A stretch of 64,000 bases of DNA from Kitasatospora sp. NBC_01246 (GTDB lineage: Bacteria; Actinomycetota; Actinomycetes; Streptomycetales; Streptomycetaceae). The notes under the pieces are model-generated. The model was not told the origin of the DNA. It searched no databases and saw only the letters and a program-made list of their open reading frames with translations. Positions 55,040 to 63,564 of the stretch are shown one piece after another. The DNA lies in assembly GCF_036226505.1 (NCBI RefSeq), contig NZ_CP108484.1:8651501-8715500 (forward strand). Reading direction: 5' to 3'. A program made the position numbers and the translations under genes. The number at the start of each line of letters is the position of its first letter. Positions within the stretch are counted from its first letter, which is position 1.

Positions 55040-56329
55040 TCATCGGGGCAGCTCGGCGGCGTACCGGACCAGCGCTTCGCGGTGACGGCCGATCTTGCGG
55101 AACGCCTCGGCGTACTGGTCGATGAGCGCCTTGTCGTCGGGCCAGGCGGTGAAGGTCGGCAGGGAGAGCGCGTGCTGCTCGACGTGCTCGGCCTGCGAGT
55201 CGGCCCCCGGCGTGGTGGCCTTCTTCGGGACTCCGGGGAAGAGGGGGTTCTCGGGGCGGGCGTAGAGCGGCAGGGTGGACAGCCGGGGGCCGGAGGGGGC
55301 GCCGACCTCCATGCCCTCGGCGCGCAGCGCCCGGATGAGCACCGAGCGCGGTACGCCACCCAGTGCCTGGGGCCGGTAGAGCGGCTTGTAGCCGTACCAG
55401 GCGCCCATGTCGACGTGGTCGGCGACATGGACCCGCTGCAGGTACTCCACGTCGGAGAGTTGCTCGCCGAGGTGCCGCAGGCACCGGTGCCGGGCCTCCT
55501 TGCGGGCGGGGAAGGCGGCGAGGGCATGCCGGGCGACGATGGCGTTGAACGGTGACATGCGCAGCTTGAGTCCGAAGCCCGTGACCCAGTGGGCCCGCAG
55601 GTCCTCGTCGAGGACGGAGTCCCGGGAGCGGTCCCGGTAGTGCCCGAGGAGGGTGGCGCGGTCCTGGATCCCGGGGTCGCTGGTGACGAGGATGCCGCCT
55701 TCTCCGGCGTAGACGGCCTTGTTGGCCTGGAGGGAGAAGACGGCGGCGTCGCCGAAGGTGCCGACCGGCCGGCCCTTGTAGCGGCTGCCGTGGGCGTGGG
55801 AGCAGTCCTCCAGGACACGCAGCCCGTGCCGTTCGGCGATCGACAGGATCGCGTCCATGTCGCAGGGGTGGCCCCACTGGTGGACGACGGTGACGACCTT
55901 GGTGTGTTCGGTCAGCGCGGCCTGGAGTGCCTTGGGGTCCAGGCCCCGGGTGTCGGGGTCGATGTCGGCGAGGACCACGTCACCGCGCAGCGCGAAGACG
56001 GGGCTCAGCGCGGCGTGGTAGGTGAGCGCCGGTCCCACGACGTCCACCCCCTCGCGTACGCCGAGGGCGAAGTAGGCGGCGAGGAGCGCGCTGGTGCCGG
56101 AGTTGAAGGTGACCGCGTAGCGGGCGCCGCCGTTCAGGAAGGCGAGGAAGTCGGCTTCGAGCCGGCCGATGGGGCCGCTGTTGCCCTTGATGGAGATGTC
56201 GGTGTTCCGCTGCGCGGCCAGCTCGGACAGCTCCGCCTCGTCCGCGGGGGGCGGCCACACCTCGTGGGGCAGCGGCCGCGAGATGGCGGGTGCGCCCCCG
56301 AGAAGGGCGAGCCGTTCGTCGGTGCTCAT
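55040..56329 (-). CDS. DegT/DnrJ/EryC1 (AHBA-synthase-like) PLP aminotransferase
   Basis: The product has 429 residues. The N-terminus LALLGGAPAISRPLPHEVWP is characteristic of the cyclitol/AHBA-synthase-like branch (StsC, RifK types) rather than nucleotide-sugar aminotransferases. PLP motifs are present: FNSGTSALLAAYFALG, VLEDCSHAHGSRYKG and AAVFSLQANKAVYAGEGG with the Schiff-base Lys. It should transaminate a keto-sugar or keto-cyclitol made by the adjacent Gfo/Idh dehydrogenase (29 bases upstream). The C-terminal 50 residues are slightly longer than usual. Confidence 0.9.
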   Translation of the reverse strand: MSTDERLALLGGAPAISRPLPHEVWPPPADEAELSELAAQRNTDISIKGNSGPIGRLEADFLAFLNGGARYAVTFNSGTSALLAAYFALGVREGVDVVGPALTYHAALSPVFALRGDVVLADIDPDTRGLDPKALQAALTEHTKVVTVVHQWGHPCDMDAILSIAERHGLRVLEDCSHAHGSRYKGRPVGTFGDAAVFSLQANKAVYAGEGGILVTSDPGIQDRATLLGHYRDRSRDSVLDEDLRAHWVTGFGLKLRMSPFNAIVARHALAAFPARKEARHRCLRHLGEQLSDVEYLQRVHVADHVDMGAWYGYKPLYRPQALGGVPRSVLIRALRAEGMEVGAPSGPRLSTLPLYARPENPLFPGVPKKATTPGADSQAEHVEQHALSLPTFTAWPDDKALIDQYAEAFRKIGRHREALVRYAAELPR

Positions 56330-56358
56330 GTGCTCTCTTCCTGTCCGTGCGGGGTGGG

Positions 56359-57375
56359 TCAGGCGCATCGGTCGGTGAGTCCGCTCGTCCCGCCCGACCG
56401 GGCCCGGTAGATTCCGTCGATCGTGCGGACGGTGGCGAGTTGACGCAGGAGGTGGTCCCGGCGGTAGTCGCGGTCCTCCAGGCGGTCCAGATAGTGGCTG
56501 AACATGGAGCGCGTGATGTCGGTCCTGGATCCTTCCGGGGCGTAGCGTTCCAACTGGGCCCCTCCGACGGCGTGCAGGGTGGCCGCCCCGGGGGCGACGT
56601 TCAACGCGCCTTCCGAACCGAGCACGCAGAGCTGTTCGGTCTTCGCGAGGCTGTGGCGCGAGATGCGCAGCGAGCCCGCCAGCCCCCTCGACGGGTAGCT
56701 GCACAGGAGGGCGACCAGGTCCTCCAGTCGGCGGTCCCGGGTCTCCTGGTACTGGTGCACGAAGGCTGAGTGCACCCGGGGGGTTTCGGGGAACATCCCG
56801 TTGAGCACGTCGACGAGGTGGTAGCCCATGTCGAGGAGCACACCGCCCCTTGCCTGCTCGCGGGACGCGCGCCAACCCGTGGTCGGACGGGCCAGGTTGA
56901 AGTGGTAGTCGTAGGAGAACCAGTAGGGCCTCCCGATCCGCGGGAGGTTGTCCCGGGCGAACCGGAACACCGGGTCGAAGTTCCGTTGCAGCAGGGTGAA
57001 GATGCTGCGGTCGGCCTGCTGCGCGAGTTGTATCAGCTGGCGCGCTTCGGGTTCGGTGACCGCGAACGGCTTCTCCTTGATGACGTGCCTGCCGTGCGCC
57101 AGCAGCCGCGTACAGACCGGGAAATGCTCGCCGTGCGGCACGGTGACCACTGCGGCGTCGAAGTCGACGGCTTTCAGTGCGTCGTCGAGGCTCCCGTAGT
57201 ACGGGAATCCCCATTCGTCGGCGAGTGGCACGGCGGGCGGGGCGGAGTCGACGCCGCCGACGATATCGGCAATCTCCTGTACGATCGGCAGGTACTCCCT
57301 TCCTTGGTGCCCGGCAAATCCGATCACCAGCACTCGTGGTCGCGGACGGATGCCCTTCAGCCTGTCGCCGGGCAT
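56359..57375 (-). CDS. Gfo/Idh/MocA-family NAD(P)-dependent dehydrogenase
   Basis: The product has 338 residues. The Rossmann fold starts PRVLVIGFAGHQGREYLPIV; GRHVIKEKPFAVTEPEARQL holds the conserved EKP Lys; GGVLLDMGYHLVDVLNGMFP supplies the catalytic Asp/His of the family. Such enzymes oxidise a ring hydroxyl of a sugar (phosphate) or inositol. Paired directly with a DegT aminotransferase it resembles dehydrogenase-aminotransferase pairs used for kanosamine, NTD and aminocyclitols. GAGGGGA lies about ten bases before ATG 57375. It is 97 bases after the NUDIX gene. Confidence 0.88.
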   Translation of the reverse strand: MPGDRLKGIRPRPRVLVIGFAGHQGREYLPIVQEIADIVGGVDSAPPAVPLADEWGFPYYGSLDDALKAVDFDAAVVTVPHGEHFPVCTRLLAHGRHVIKEKPFAVTEPEARQLIQLAQQADRSIFTLLQRNFDPVFRFARDNLPRIGRPYWFSYDYHFNLARPTTGWRASREQARGGVLLDMGYHLVDVLNGMFPETPRVHSAFVHQYQETRDRRLEDLVALLCSYPSRGLAGSLRISRHSLAKTEQLCVLGSEGALNVAPGAATLHAVGGAQLERYAPEGSRTDITRSMFSHYLDRLEDRDYRRDHLLRQLATVRTIDGIYRARSGGTSGLTDRCA

Positions 57376-57472
57376 GCAGAATATTCCCCTCGCAGAACAC
57401 CGCTCGACGATGACGTGGGAAGTCGGGAAAGGGTTGTGCAGCCCGGATCGGATTTACGTGTCCGCAGACGGT

Positions 57473-57943
57473 TCAGAGAGCCGTGCGGCTCCCCGGAGGG
57501 TCGGCGCGCCAAGCGTGTGCCGCGGTCACGACGTCCTTGATGAAGGTGCTGCCGCTGCGCAGTGTGTTCTCGTCGAGCAGCGTGACGTCCTCGGCGGCCA
57601 GCCAGGCGAACTCGGTGTGCTTGTTCCGTTCGAGTGCGGGCGAGGAGAGGTCCCCGTCCACCTCGACGAGGTAGTCCGACTCGATGTGCCGTATGCCGTC
57701 CCCCGTCCACTCCGTGTGTGCCACCCGGGCGAGAACGCGGCGCAACCGCCACCCCGTCTCTTCCAATATCTCCCTGCGGAGCGCGTCCAGGAGGGACTCC
57801 CCTGGTTCCACGGCTCCACCGACCACGTCCCAGCAGCCGGGGAAGAGGGAGCGGTCGGCCGAGCGGCGTTGGACGAAGATCCGGCCGGCCGGATCACGGA
57901 TCAGTGCGCCCACCACCGGTCGGGGCTGGGCTGCCCCGGTCAT
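57473..57943 (-). CDS. NUDIX hydrolase
   Basis: The product has 156 residues. The Nudix box is complete: GGAVEPGESLLDALRREILEET then GW, fitting GX5EX7REUXEEXGU (here split for display). GCWDVVGGAVEPG and the mutator-like N-terminus VVGALIRDPAGRIFVQRRS suggest an IPP-isomerase/ADP-sugar-type member. It is the first gene of the six-gene operon. It could hydrolyse a nucleotide-linked intermediate or detoxify; its relation to the pathway is inferred from position only. Confidence 0.85.
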   Translation of the reverse strand: MTGAAQPRPVVGALIRDPAGRIFVQRRSADRSLFPGCWDVVGGAVEPGESLLDALRREILEETGWRLRRVLARVAHTEWTGDGIRHIESDYLVEVDGDLSSPALERNKHTEFAWLAAEDVTLLDENTLRSGSTFIKDVVTAAHAWRADPPGSRTAL

Positions 57944-58232
57944 GAGGGTCCCCCGTCGCGCTCGGACGGGAACGGGTTTTCGGAATCAGTATTCCCGTAC
58001 GAACGGTCGAACGGGCGGGGGGTCGAGCAGTCCGAATGGCGGGGTCGGGGCGGGATGAAGCGGTCTGGATTCGAACTGGAGAATGAACGACCTGAAGCTT
58101 GCATCTCCACTACGCGAGGTTAGCCGAATCTCGGAGAACAGGTGCGAGGACGAACTTCTTCGGGGCGCCTTGAGTTCCACTTGACACGGCGAACGGTCGC
58201 GTGCTGAGGGATTGCCTCCCGGTGTGTGCCGC

Positions 58233-58266
58233 GGCCCCGCCCCGGCGGAATCGCTGGGGCGGGGCC
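58233..58266. terminator. Hairpin terminator between operon promoter region and upstream methyltransferase
   Basis: GGCCCCGCCCC and GGGGCGGGGCC form an 11-bp perfect stem with a 12-base loop. It would stop transcripts from the methyltransferase gene at 58459, so the six-gene operon needs its own promoter within about 57950-58220. Confidence 0.75.
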
Positions 58267-58458
58267 TTGTCCGCGCACGGACCGGTATCGGCCCGGTCCG
58301 CCCGTTCCATGGCGACGGGGCGCCGGCAGCGGATTCTTGAGCGATTCTTTCCTGCCACCGCTGACGGATCGTGAGGGAACCTTATTGGCCGGATCGGCCG
58401 CCCTTCGGGTCTCGGCGGTGCCGTCCTCCGGCCCCGCCGACCCGGCCGGCGCCTCCGT

Positions 58459-59301
58459 TCACCGGCGGCGCGCGACCACGAAGGCGTAGCCGATCTCCGC
58501 GAGGGCACCGAACCGGGGAAGGGAACGGGCGAAGTCGAAGAACTCGTAGTGCGGGTCGTCCACGGAGGGGGTGACATTCGCGAAGGCATCGGCGAACGCC
58601 TGGTAGGTGCGCCGGACGTGCTCGCCGATGTCCTGGAACTCCAGAACCTCCAGACCGGCGCGGTCGAGGGCCGTGCGGAGCTCCGCCGGCTCGGGGAGCG
58701 CAGGGGACCCGAACGCCCGGCAGGTCCGGCGGACCGTCTCCGCGGCCTCACCGGTCACCGGCGACCGGAGCAGCACGTCGGTGACGACCAGCGTGCTGCC
58801 GGGCCGCAGGGTTCGGGCGATCTCGGTGAGGGCGGCGGTCCGGTCGGGAATGTGCATCATGGACTCGATGGCCCAGGCACCGTCGAAGGACGCGGACTCG
58901 AAAGGCAGTGCGCAGGCGTCCGCGTACCGGAAGTCCACCCGGTCGGCGAGCCCGGCGGCATCCGCCCGGGTCCGTGCGAGGGCGATGTCCTCGGCGCTGA
59001 CCGAGATTCCTGACACCTGGCCACCGGTGGCCCGGGCGATGCGCAGCGCGGGCCGTCCCGTTCCGCAGCCGACATCCAGCAGACTGCGGCCGGGTGCGGC
59101 GGCCAGCCGCCCCGCCACGAGGTCGGTGAGCCGGTCGGTGGCCTGGTCGAGCGACCGTCCGTCCGCCGGGCCGTCCCAGTAGCCGACATGAATGTTCCCG
59201 TCGACGGCCGCGCCGTCCACGATCTCGGGGTGCTCGTCACGGAGCGGGTCAGGGTTGAGTGAGGACGGGACGCCGTGCTGCGCGGACGGGTTGTCGGTCA
59301 T
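58459..59301 (-). CDS. SAM-dependent small-molecule methyltransferase
   Basis: The product has 280 residues. An N-terminal helix with NIHVGYWDGPADGRSLDQAT, then motif I SLLDVGCGTGRPALRIARAT, VSGISVSAEDIALARTRADA and EIARTLRPGSTLVVTDVLL place it in the group of natural-product O/C/N-methyltransferases that includes RebM and the rifamycin methyltransferase. It is upstream of the six-gene operon on the same strand but separated by a strong hairpin. It may tailor the same product. Confidence 0.85.
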   Translation of the reverse strand: MTDNPSAQHGVPSSLNPDPLRDEHPEIVDGAAVDGNIHVGYWDGPADGRSLDQATDRLTDLVAGRLAAAPGRSLLDVGCGTGRPALRIARATGGQVSGISVSAEDIALARTRADAAGLADRVDFRYADACALPFESASFDGAWAIESMMHIPDRTAALTEIARTLRPGSTLVVTDVLLRSPVTGEAAETVRRTCRAFGSPALPEPAELRTALDRAGLEVLEFQDIGEHVRRTYQAFADAFANVTPSVDDPHYEFFDFARSLPRFGALAEIGYAFVVARRR

Positions 59302-59329
59302 CGCGATCTCCCGGGTGCGAGGGGTGAGT

Positions 59330-59642
59330 CGGCGGGTGACGAGGGTCGGCGGCGTTCGCCGGGAGCGGGCAAAGGTGTTCCCGGACGAACGCGACGCAGT
59401 TCCGCTCTTCCTGAAGGACTTCCCGTGCGACCGGTGGTGGGAACCGCTTCTCCGGGACTGGTTACCGCAGACGGTGATGGCGGTGGCGAGGTGGCCGTCG
59501 TGGACGTGCCAGTGGCCGTCCAGGGTGGGGAGCGGGGAGGGGACGAGGAGGACGGCGGTGAAGGTGCCGTCCGGGCGGAGGGTGAGGTCGGCCTCGGAGA
59601 TGTCGAGGAAGGTATGGGTGAGCGGGAACCAGGTGTTCCGCC
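59330..59642 (-). pseudogene. Truncated unknown gene fused to the IS5 scar
   Basis: One minus-strand frame reads HTFLDISEADLTLRPDGTFT, then PLPTLDGHWHVHDGHLATAI and VCGNQS before losing sense. It has the strand pattern of a small lipocalin-like or DUF-type protein. Its 5' end is cut exactly at the IS5 relic. Family not recognised. Confidence 0.4.
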
Positions 59643-60088
59643 CGTGAGGACGAAGCCGAGCGGGCGGCCGCGTTCTTCGCAGGCCGGGTGGAGCTTGGTG
59701 CTCAGTCCTCCACGGGATCGGCCGAGGGCGTGATCACCCGTTCGTCCCGGTCGAGTGCCCCCTTTTGCCGCCGGTGGCGTGCTGGTGGGCCCGCACGATC
59801 GTGGAGTCGACCGACACCAGCCAGTCGATGTCCCCGGCCGCATCCCTCTCCGCCTGGATCGCCCGCAGCATCCGCGAGAACGTGCCGTCCAGCGCCCACC
59901 TGCGAAACCGCGTGTACAGGGTCTGCCACGAGCCGTACCGCTCCGGCACATCGCGCCAGGCCGAGCCGGTCCGCAGCTTCCACACGATCCCGTTCAGCAC
60001 CACCCGGTCGTCACAGCGCGGCCGACGTGCAGATCCTGACCTCGGCAGGAACCGCGACAGCACATCCCACTCGGCTTCTCCGAGATGA
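59643..60088 (-). mobile_element. IS5-family element, degenerate and 3'-truncated
   Basis: LGEAEWDVLSRFLPRSGSAR, LRTGSAWRDVPERYGSWQTL, DWLVSVDSTIVRAHQHATGG and, after a frame change, GRSRGGLSTKLHPACEERGR are the first half of an IS5-group DDE transposase. The final third with the last acidic residue is absent. It disrupts the unknown gene whose pieces lie on both sides. Confidence 0.75.
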
Positions 60089-60520
60089 GGACGTACAGCA
60101 CGGCGGGGGTCGGCCCGTACCACGTCGGCGTGCCGGTGACGATGGTGTGCCGCAACGCCTTGCCGGGTCGGCCGATGTCGAGGCGGCCGCCAGCGAGTCG
60201 CACCTTCCAGCCCATCCGGGCGGCCCCGCGCAGCTGGGCAGGGGTGTGCCGGGCCGGCGTGCCGTGGGCGATCTGGGTGAAGCCCTCCAGGCCGCCGAGG
60301 AGGTACGGCACAGAACTCTGGCCTGCGAACTCGCCGCCGACGATCTCGTCGTGGAAGGCGGAGTAGAGGAGGAGCGCCGGTCGGCCCAGGCCGAGCGCGG
60401 GGCCGGTGAAGGTCTCCAGCGTGTGGAACGGCAGGTCATCGGGGAGCTGCCTGGAGTCGTTGGTGAAGGCGTAGTTGGCAGCACCGGCTTGCGTCGAGTC
60501 ATGTACGCGGAGCGTAGTGC
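60089..60520 (-). pseudogene. Unknown gene interrupted by IS5
   Basis: A coherent minus-strand frame reads VHDSTQAGAANYAFTNDSRQ, LPFHTLETFTGPALGLGRPA, LLLYSAFHDEIVGGEFAGQS, MGWKVRLAGGRLDIGRPGKA and ends TPAVLYVLIS at the IS5 junction. No good start codon is present (TATAGT stands where a -10 would be). I do not recognise the family. It could be the remains of a gene belonging to the peptide-methyltransferase locus just upstream. Confidence 0.45.
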
Positions 60521-60525
60521 GCCAA

Positions 60526-60762
60526 CTATACGGCCGGGGTGGCTTGTTCAGGATCGATGCGGTCCCGCCGCGCCCAGTCGTCCAGCCGAGCGCCGAGCCG
60601 CCGACGCCGCGCCCGCACCAATGCCTGCCCCAACGTCGGCGGCTCGACCTCGGCCAACCGCTCCGCCGGCACCCGCCGGGGACTACGTGACCCGGCCGAC
60701 CGCACCGGCACCCGCAGATCAAGACCACGGCCCAGACCACCACCAGTACGGACGCTGCTCAC
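60526..60762 (-). CDS. Small Arg-rich protein coupled to the PIMT-like gene
   Basis: The product has 78 residues from GTG 60762, seven bases after the stop of the PIMT-like gene, suggesting coupling. The C-terminal half (PAERLAEVEPPTLGQALVRA, RRRRLGARLDDWARRDRIDP) reads like a helical protein. No family is recognised; it may be a fragment. Confidence 0.4.
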   Translation of the reverse strand: MSSVRTGGGLGRGLDLRVPVRSAGSRSPRRVPAERLAEVEPPTLGQALVRARRRRLGARLDDWARRDRIDPEQATPAV

Positions 60763-60769
60763 ACCGTGC

Positions 60770-61939
60770 TCAACGAGCGGAACCGTCGGCCGCTACTGCC
60801 CCGTGGACGGCCCACCGCGGGCCGCCCACCGGATCGCGCAACCACACGAACTGGCGGTCCGGGCCTACCGTGATCCCGTACTCGCACGGCTCCGGCCGGC
60901 CCAGACCATCCCACACCGCCCAGGCGATCATCAGCTCGTCGCCGATGCGCCGCTCGCCGCCCTGGTGCAGCACCGTGGTGCCGTCACCCACCGCGCCGAA
61001 CGCCGCCCACGAGCCGACTCCGTCGTGGACCCAGGCGTTCACCCCGTCCTCGTCCCGCCCAGTGGTGATCACCGCGTCCGGCACCGCCACCCGCAGCGCG
61101 AACGTGAGGTCCCAGTTCCCCTCAAGGGCGCCCAGGTCCCGCTCCACCACCCGGTCGGTCTCGGCCGGGCCGCCGCCGCGTACCGCCGCGTACCCGGTGA
61201 ACCCCGCCACCGGCGGCGCCGCCCCGGCCCGGTCCGCCATGAACTGCCCCAGGCCCTGCACCCAGCCCGTCGCGCTGCGGCCATCCTCGGCGACCGTGAG
61301 GGCGACGTGGCCCAGCCGCCCCCACGGGTAGACGATTCGCCCGCCCGGGCGGGTCGCCTCCACCCACGCCGGGGGTACCCGTTCGACGGCGTAGGTGGCG
61401 ATCACCCGGTCGAACCGTTCACCACCCGGCGCCGTGCCGGTGGCGTCGGCAACCAGCACCTCGACGTCCAGGCCGGCGGCCGCCAACCGGGCCCGCGCGA
61501 ACTCGGCCAGCCCCGGGTCGATCTCGGTGGACACCACCAGGCCCGGGCCGGCCCGCCGCGCGGCGAGCGCGGCGTTCCAACCCTGCCCACCGCCGATGTC
61601 CCACACCCGGTGCCCGGGCTCCAGCAGCAGCGAGTCCAGCATGTCCACCACCACGCCCTGCGCGGACAGGCTGGACGACGGCAGCCCGCCGCTCACCTGG
61701 GTGATCGCGGCCGCGGACTGGTCGCCGTACAGCTCCCCGGCCCAACCCTGCGGATCGGCCCACCGTTCCACCGCCACGTACGCGTCCCCGTCCCACCGCC
61801 ACAGCCGCTCCGGCGCGAACCAGTCCCGGGGCAACGCGGACACGGCCTCGCGCAGCCACGGAGCCCGCTCGGGCCAGGCCCCACGCGCCTCCATCGCCTC
61901 ATCAAGGCCGGCCCGCCACTTCACGAGGTCGAGGTCCAC
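60770..61939 (-). CDS. PIMT-like methyltransferase of peptide-maturase type
   Basis: The product has 389 residues from GTG 61939. The N-terminal ALPRDWFAPERLWRWDGDAY, GELYGDQSAAAITQVSGGLP and SSSLSAQGVVVDMLDSLLLE are typical of protein-L-isoaspartate O-methyltransferase homologues found with ATP-grasp (TgmC-like) or other peptide-maturation systems in actinomycetes. Motif I is HRVWDIGGGQGWNAALAARR. The C-terminal 150 residues are an extra domain not found in repair PIMT. A 41-residue peptide gene ends two bases before the start, so a ribosomal peptide substrate is plausible. No ATP-grasp or lanthionine enzyme is visible nearby. Confidence 0.8.
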   Translation of the reverse strand: MDLDLVKWRAGLDEAMEARGAWPERAPWLREAVSALPRDWFAPERLWRWDGDAYVAVERWADPQGWAGELYGDQSAAAITQVSGGLPSSSLSAQGVVVDMLDSLLLEPGHRVWDIGGGQGWNAALAARRAGPGLVVSTEIDPGLAEFARARLAAAGLDVEVLVADATGTAPGGERFDRVIATYAVERVPPAWVEATRPGGRIVYPWGRLGHVALTVAEDGRSATGWVQGLGQFMADRAGAAPPVAGFTGYAAVRGGGPAETDRVVERDLGALEGNWDLTFALRVAVPDAVITTGRDEDGVNAWVHDGVGSWAAFGAVGDGTTVLHQGGERRIGDELMIAWAVWDGLGRPEPCEYGITVGPDRQFVWLRDPVGGPRWAVHGAVAADGSAR

Positions 61940-61941
61940 GC

Positions 61942-62067
61942 TCAGTCCTGCTTCGGCTTCCGGTGCTTCCCATCACTACCCGGATCCGGCTTGTCGACCT
62001 TCCCGTCCGCGTTCCCGGGCGGCGCCTTGCCCTTCTCCAGCGGCTGGTCCTTCTCCCGATTGCCCAC
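61942..62067 (-). CDS. 41-residue charged peptide, possible modification substrate
   Basis: GTG 62067 has AAGGGGG about eight bases upstream. The peptide is Lys/Asp/Gly/Pro-rich (VGNREKDQPLEKGKAPPGNA, DGKVDKPDPGSDGKHRKPKQ, D) and has no hydrophobic segment. It contains two Asp-Gly sites, chemical hot spots for isoaspartate, and stops two bases before the PIMT-like gene. It might be a RiPP precursor or merely a small disordered protein; I cannot decide. Confidence 0.45.
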   Translation of the reverse strand: MGNREKDQPLEKGKAPPGNADGKVDKPDPGSDGKHRKPKQD

Positions 62068-62419
62068 CAGGGATCCCCCTTCGCACGCAGAACGACAACC
62101 CGGCCATCCTGACCGCTACGCCTCGCAGACGGTAGGGGGCGCAGCAGCGCACAAGGGGCGCCGGATGCCGTGCGCGCGCCCCCGGGAAAGCAGCGGCCCC
62201 GGCAGTGCCCTGCCGGGGCCGATCAGGCCTTCTCGGGACCACCGCACAACCTACTGGTGGGCACTGACCGTCGTCGGGGGGAGCAGCGCCGACAACCTCT
62301 ACATCGCCAACCGGCACCTCACCGAACACGAGCACGGAGATGTTCTGCAGGACATCGCGGCCCAGCCGCGGGTGCCACGGTGGTTCGGCGTCGGGCCACG
62401 GCTGCTGGCCAGAACCTCC
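62068..62419. other. Stretch with terminator and an unassigned frame
   Basis: Apart from the hairpin at 62194, the plus-strand frame that ends at the IS630 edge reads NLYIANRHLTEHEHGDVLQD and VPRWFGVGPRLLARTS, which looks coding, but I see no start and no family. Confidence 0.35.
62194..62221. terminator. Hairpin terminator
   Basis: CGGCCCCGGCA and TGCCGGGGCCG pair perfectly over 11 bp with a six-base loop. Confidence 0.75.
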
Positions 62420-63564
62420 TACTGAGGATTTCGGGTTGTCGTCGGGTAGTGACGGTTCATGATCCCTGCGGTATGCCGTTGGTGTGAGGTATCCGGAGGG
62501 TGGGGGCCTGACCGCTGAGCGTCGGGCGTTTCGTGAGGGGATCCGGTTCCAGGCCGGGATGCGGTTCGCGGTGGGTGAGAAGACCACGGTGATCGCAAAG
62601 GATCTGCGGGTGAGCGTGCGGTCGGTGGAACGCTGGCGTCGTGCCTGGCGCGAGGGCGGGATGGAGGCACTGCGCTCAGCAGGGCCGGCCAACTCCCCGA
62701 CTGTCACCGACGCCCAGTTCGCCGTGCTTGAGGAGGAACTCGGCAAGGGGCCGACCGCGCATGGTTTCGCGGATGAGCGGTGGACGCTGGCCCGGGTGCA
62801 GAGCGTGATCCACCGTCGGCTGCAGCTCAGTCTTTCGGTCCCGACGGTGTGGCGGCTGCTGAAACGGCACGGCTGGTCCTGGCAGGCACCCGCCCGCAGG
62901 GCCCTCGAACGCGACGAGAACGCCGTGGAGCTGTGGAAGAAGGAGGTGTGGCCGCGGGTAAAAGCATCGGGGCGGCGTGTGGCGGCTGGATCGTCTTCGA
63001 GGACGAAGCCGGATTCTCCATGACGCCGCCCCGCGCCCGCACCTGGGGCCGACGCGGAGACACGCCCGTCGTCCGGGTCCGTGGCAGATCCCGCCGCCGG
63101 ACCTCGATCGCCGCCCTGTGCTGCTATCGCCCGGGCGAGAGCCGGCTGATCTACCGGCCCCGCAACCACCTCCTCCTCAAGGGAGCCCGCAAGAGCTTCT
63201 CCTGGAAGGACTACCGTGATCTGCTCGTCCGGGCCCACATCCAACTCGGCGGACCGATCGTGGTCGTCTGGGAGAATCTCAACACCCACCTGTCAGCGGG
63301 GCTGAAACGGTACGAGGCCGAACACGACTGGCTCACCACCGTCCGTCTCCCGCCCTATGCACCCGACCTGAACCCCGTCGAGGCCGTCTGGTCACTCGTG
63401 CGCAGAGCGATGGCGAACACCGCCTTCGGGACGCCCGACGACCTTGACCGCACACTCCGCCGCGAGTTGCGCCGAATCCAACTCCGACCCCACCTGATCG
63501 ACGGATGCCTGACCGCCACCGGCCTGACTCTCAGACCACCGACCCCACCCTGAAAACCTCAGTA
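62420..63564 (+). mobile_element. IS630-family insertion sequence, apparently complete
   Basis: The left end TACTGAGGATTTCGGGT (62420) and right end ACCCTGAAAACCTCAGTA (63547) are imperfect terminal inverted repeats bounded by TA, the IS630/Tc1 target duplication. Removing the element restores CTAG, the preferred IS630 target. The transposase frames fill it. Confidence 0.85.
62484..63553 (+). CDS. IS630 transposase, produced by -1 frameshift
   Basis: OrfA (62484-63023) carries the HTH part: RFAVGEKTTVIAKDLRVSVR, SVERWRRAWREGGMEALRSA and VPTVWRLLKRHGWSWQAPAR. In the -1 frame orfB carries the DDE domain: GGWIVFEDEAGFSMTPPRAR (first D), IQLGGPIVVVWENLNTHLSA (second acidic/N region) and VRLPPYAPDLNPVEAVWSLV (third E). 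The shift probably occurs at GGGTAAAAGC near 62960, as in other streptomycete IS630 elements that use two overlapping frames. Alternatively the gene is simply frameshifted. Confidence 0.85.

Noticed and set aside
58050..58135. tRNA-like GTTCGAATCCAG on the minus strand upstream of the NUDIX gene
   Set aside because: The flanking bases do not pair as a T stem, and no acceptor, D or anticodon arms can be formed.
60539..62425. A 628-codon plus-strand frame opposite the PIMT-like gene
   Set aside because: The sense strand carries clear methyltransferase motifs; only the last 70 codons outside that gene look possibly coding and were noted separately.
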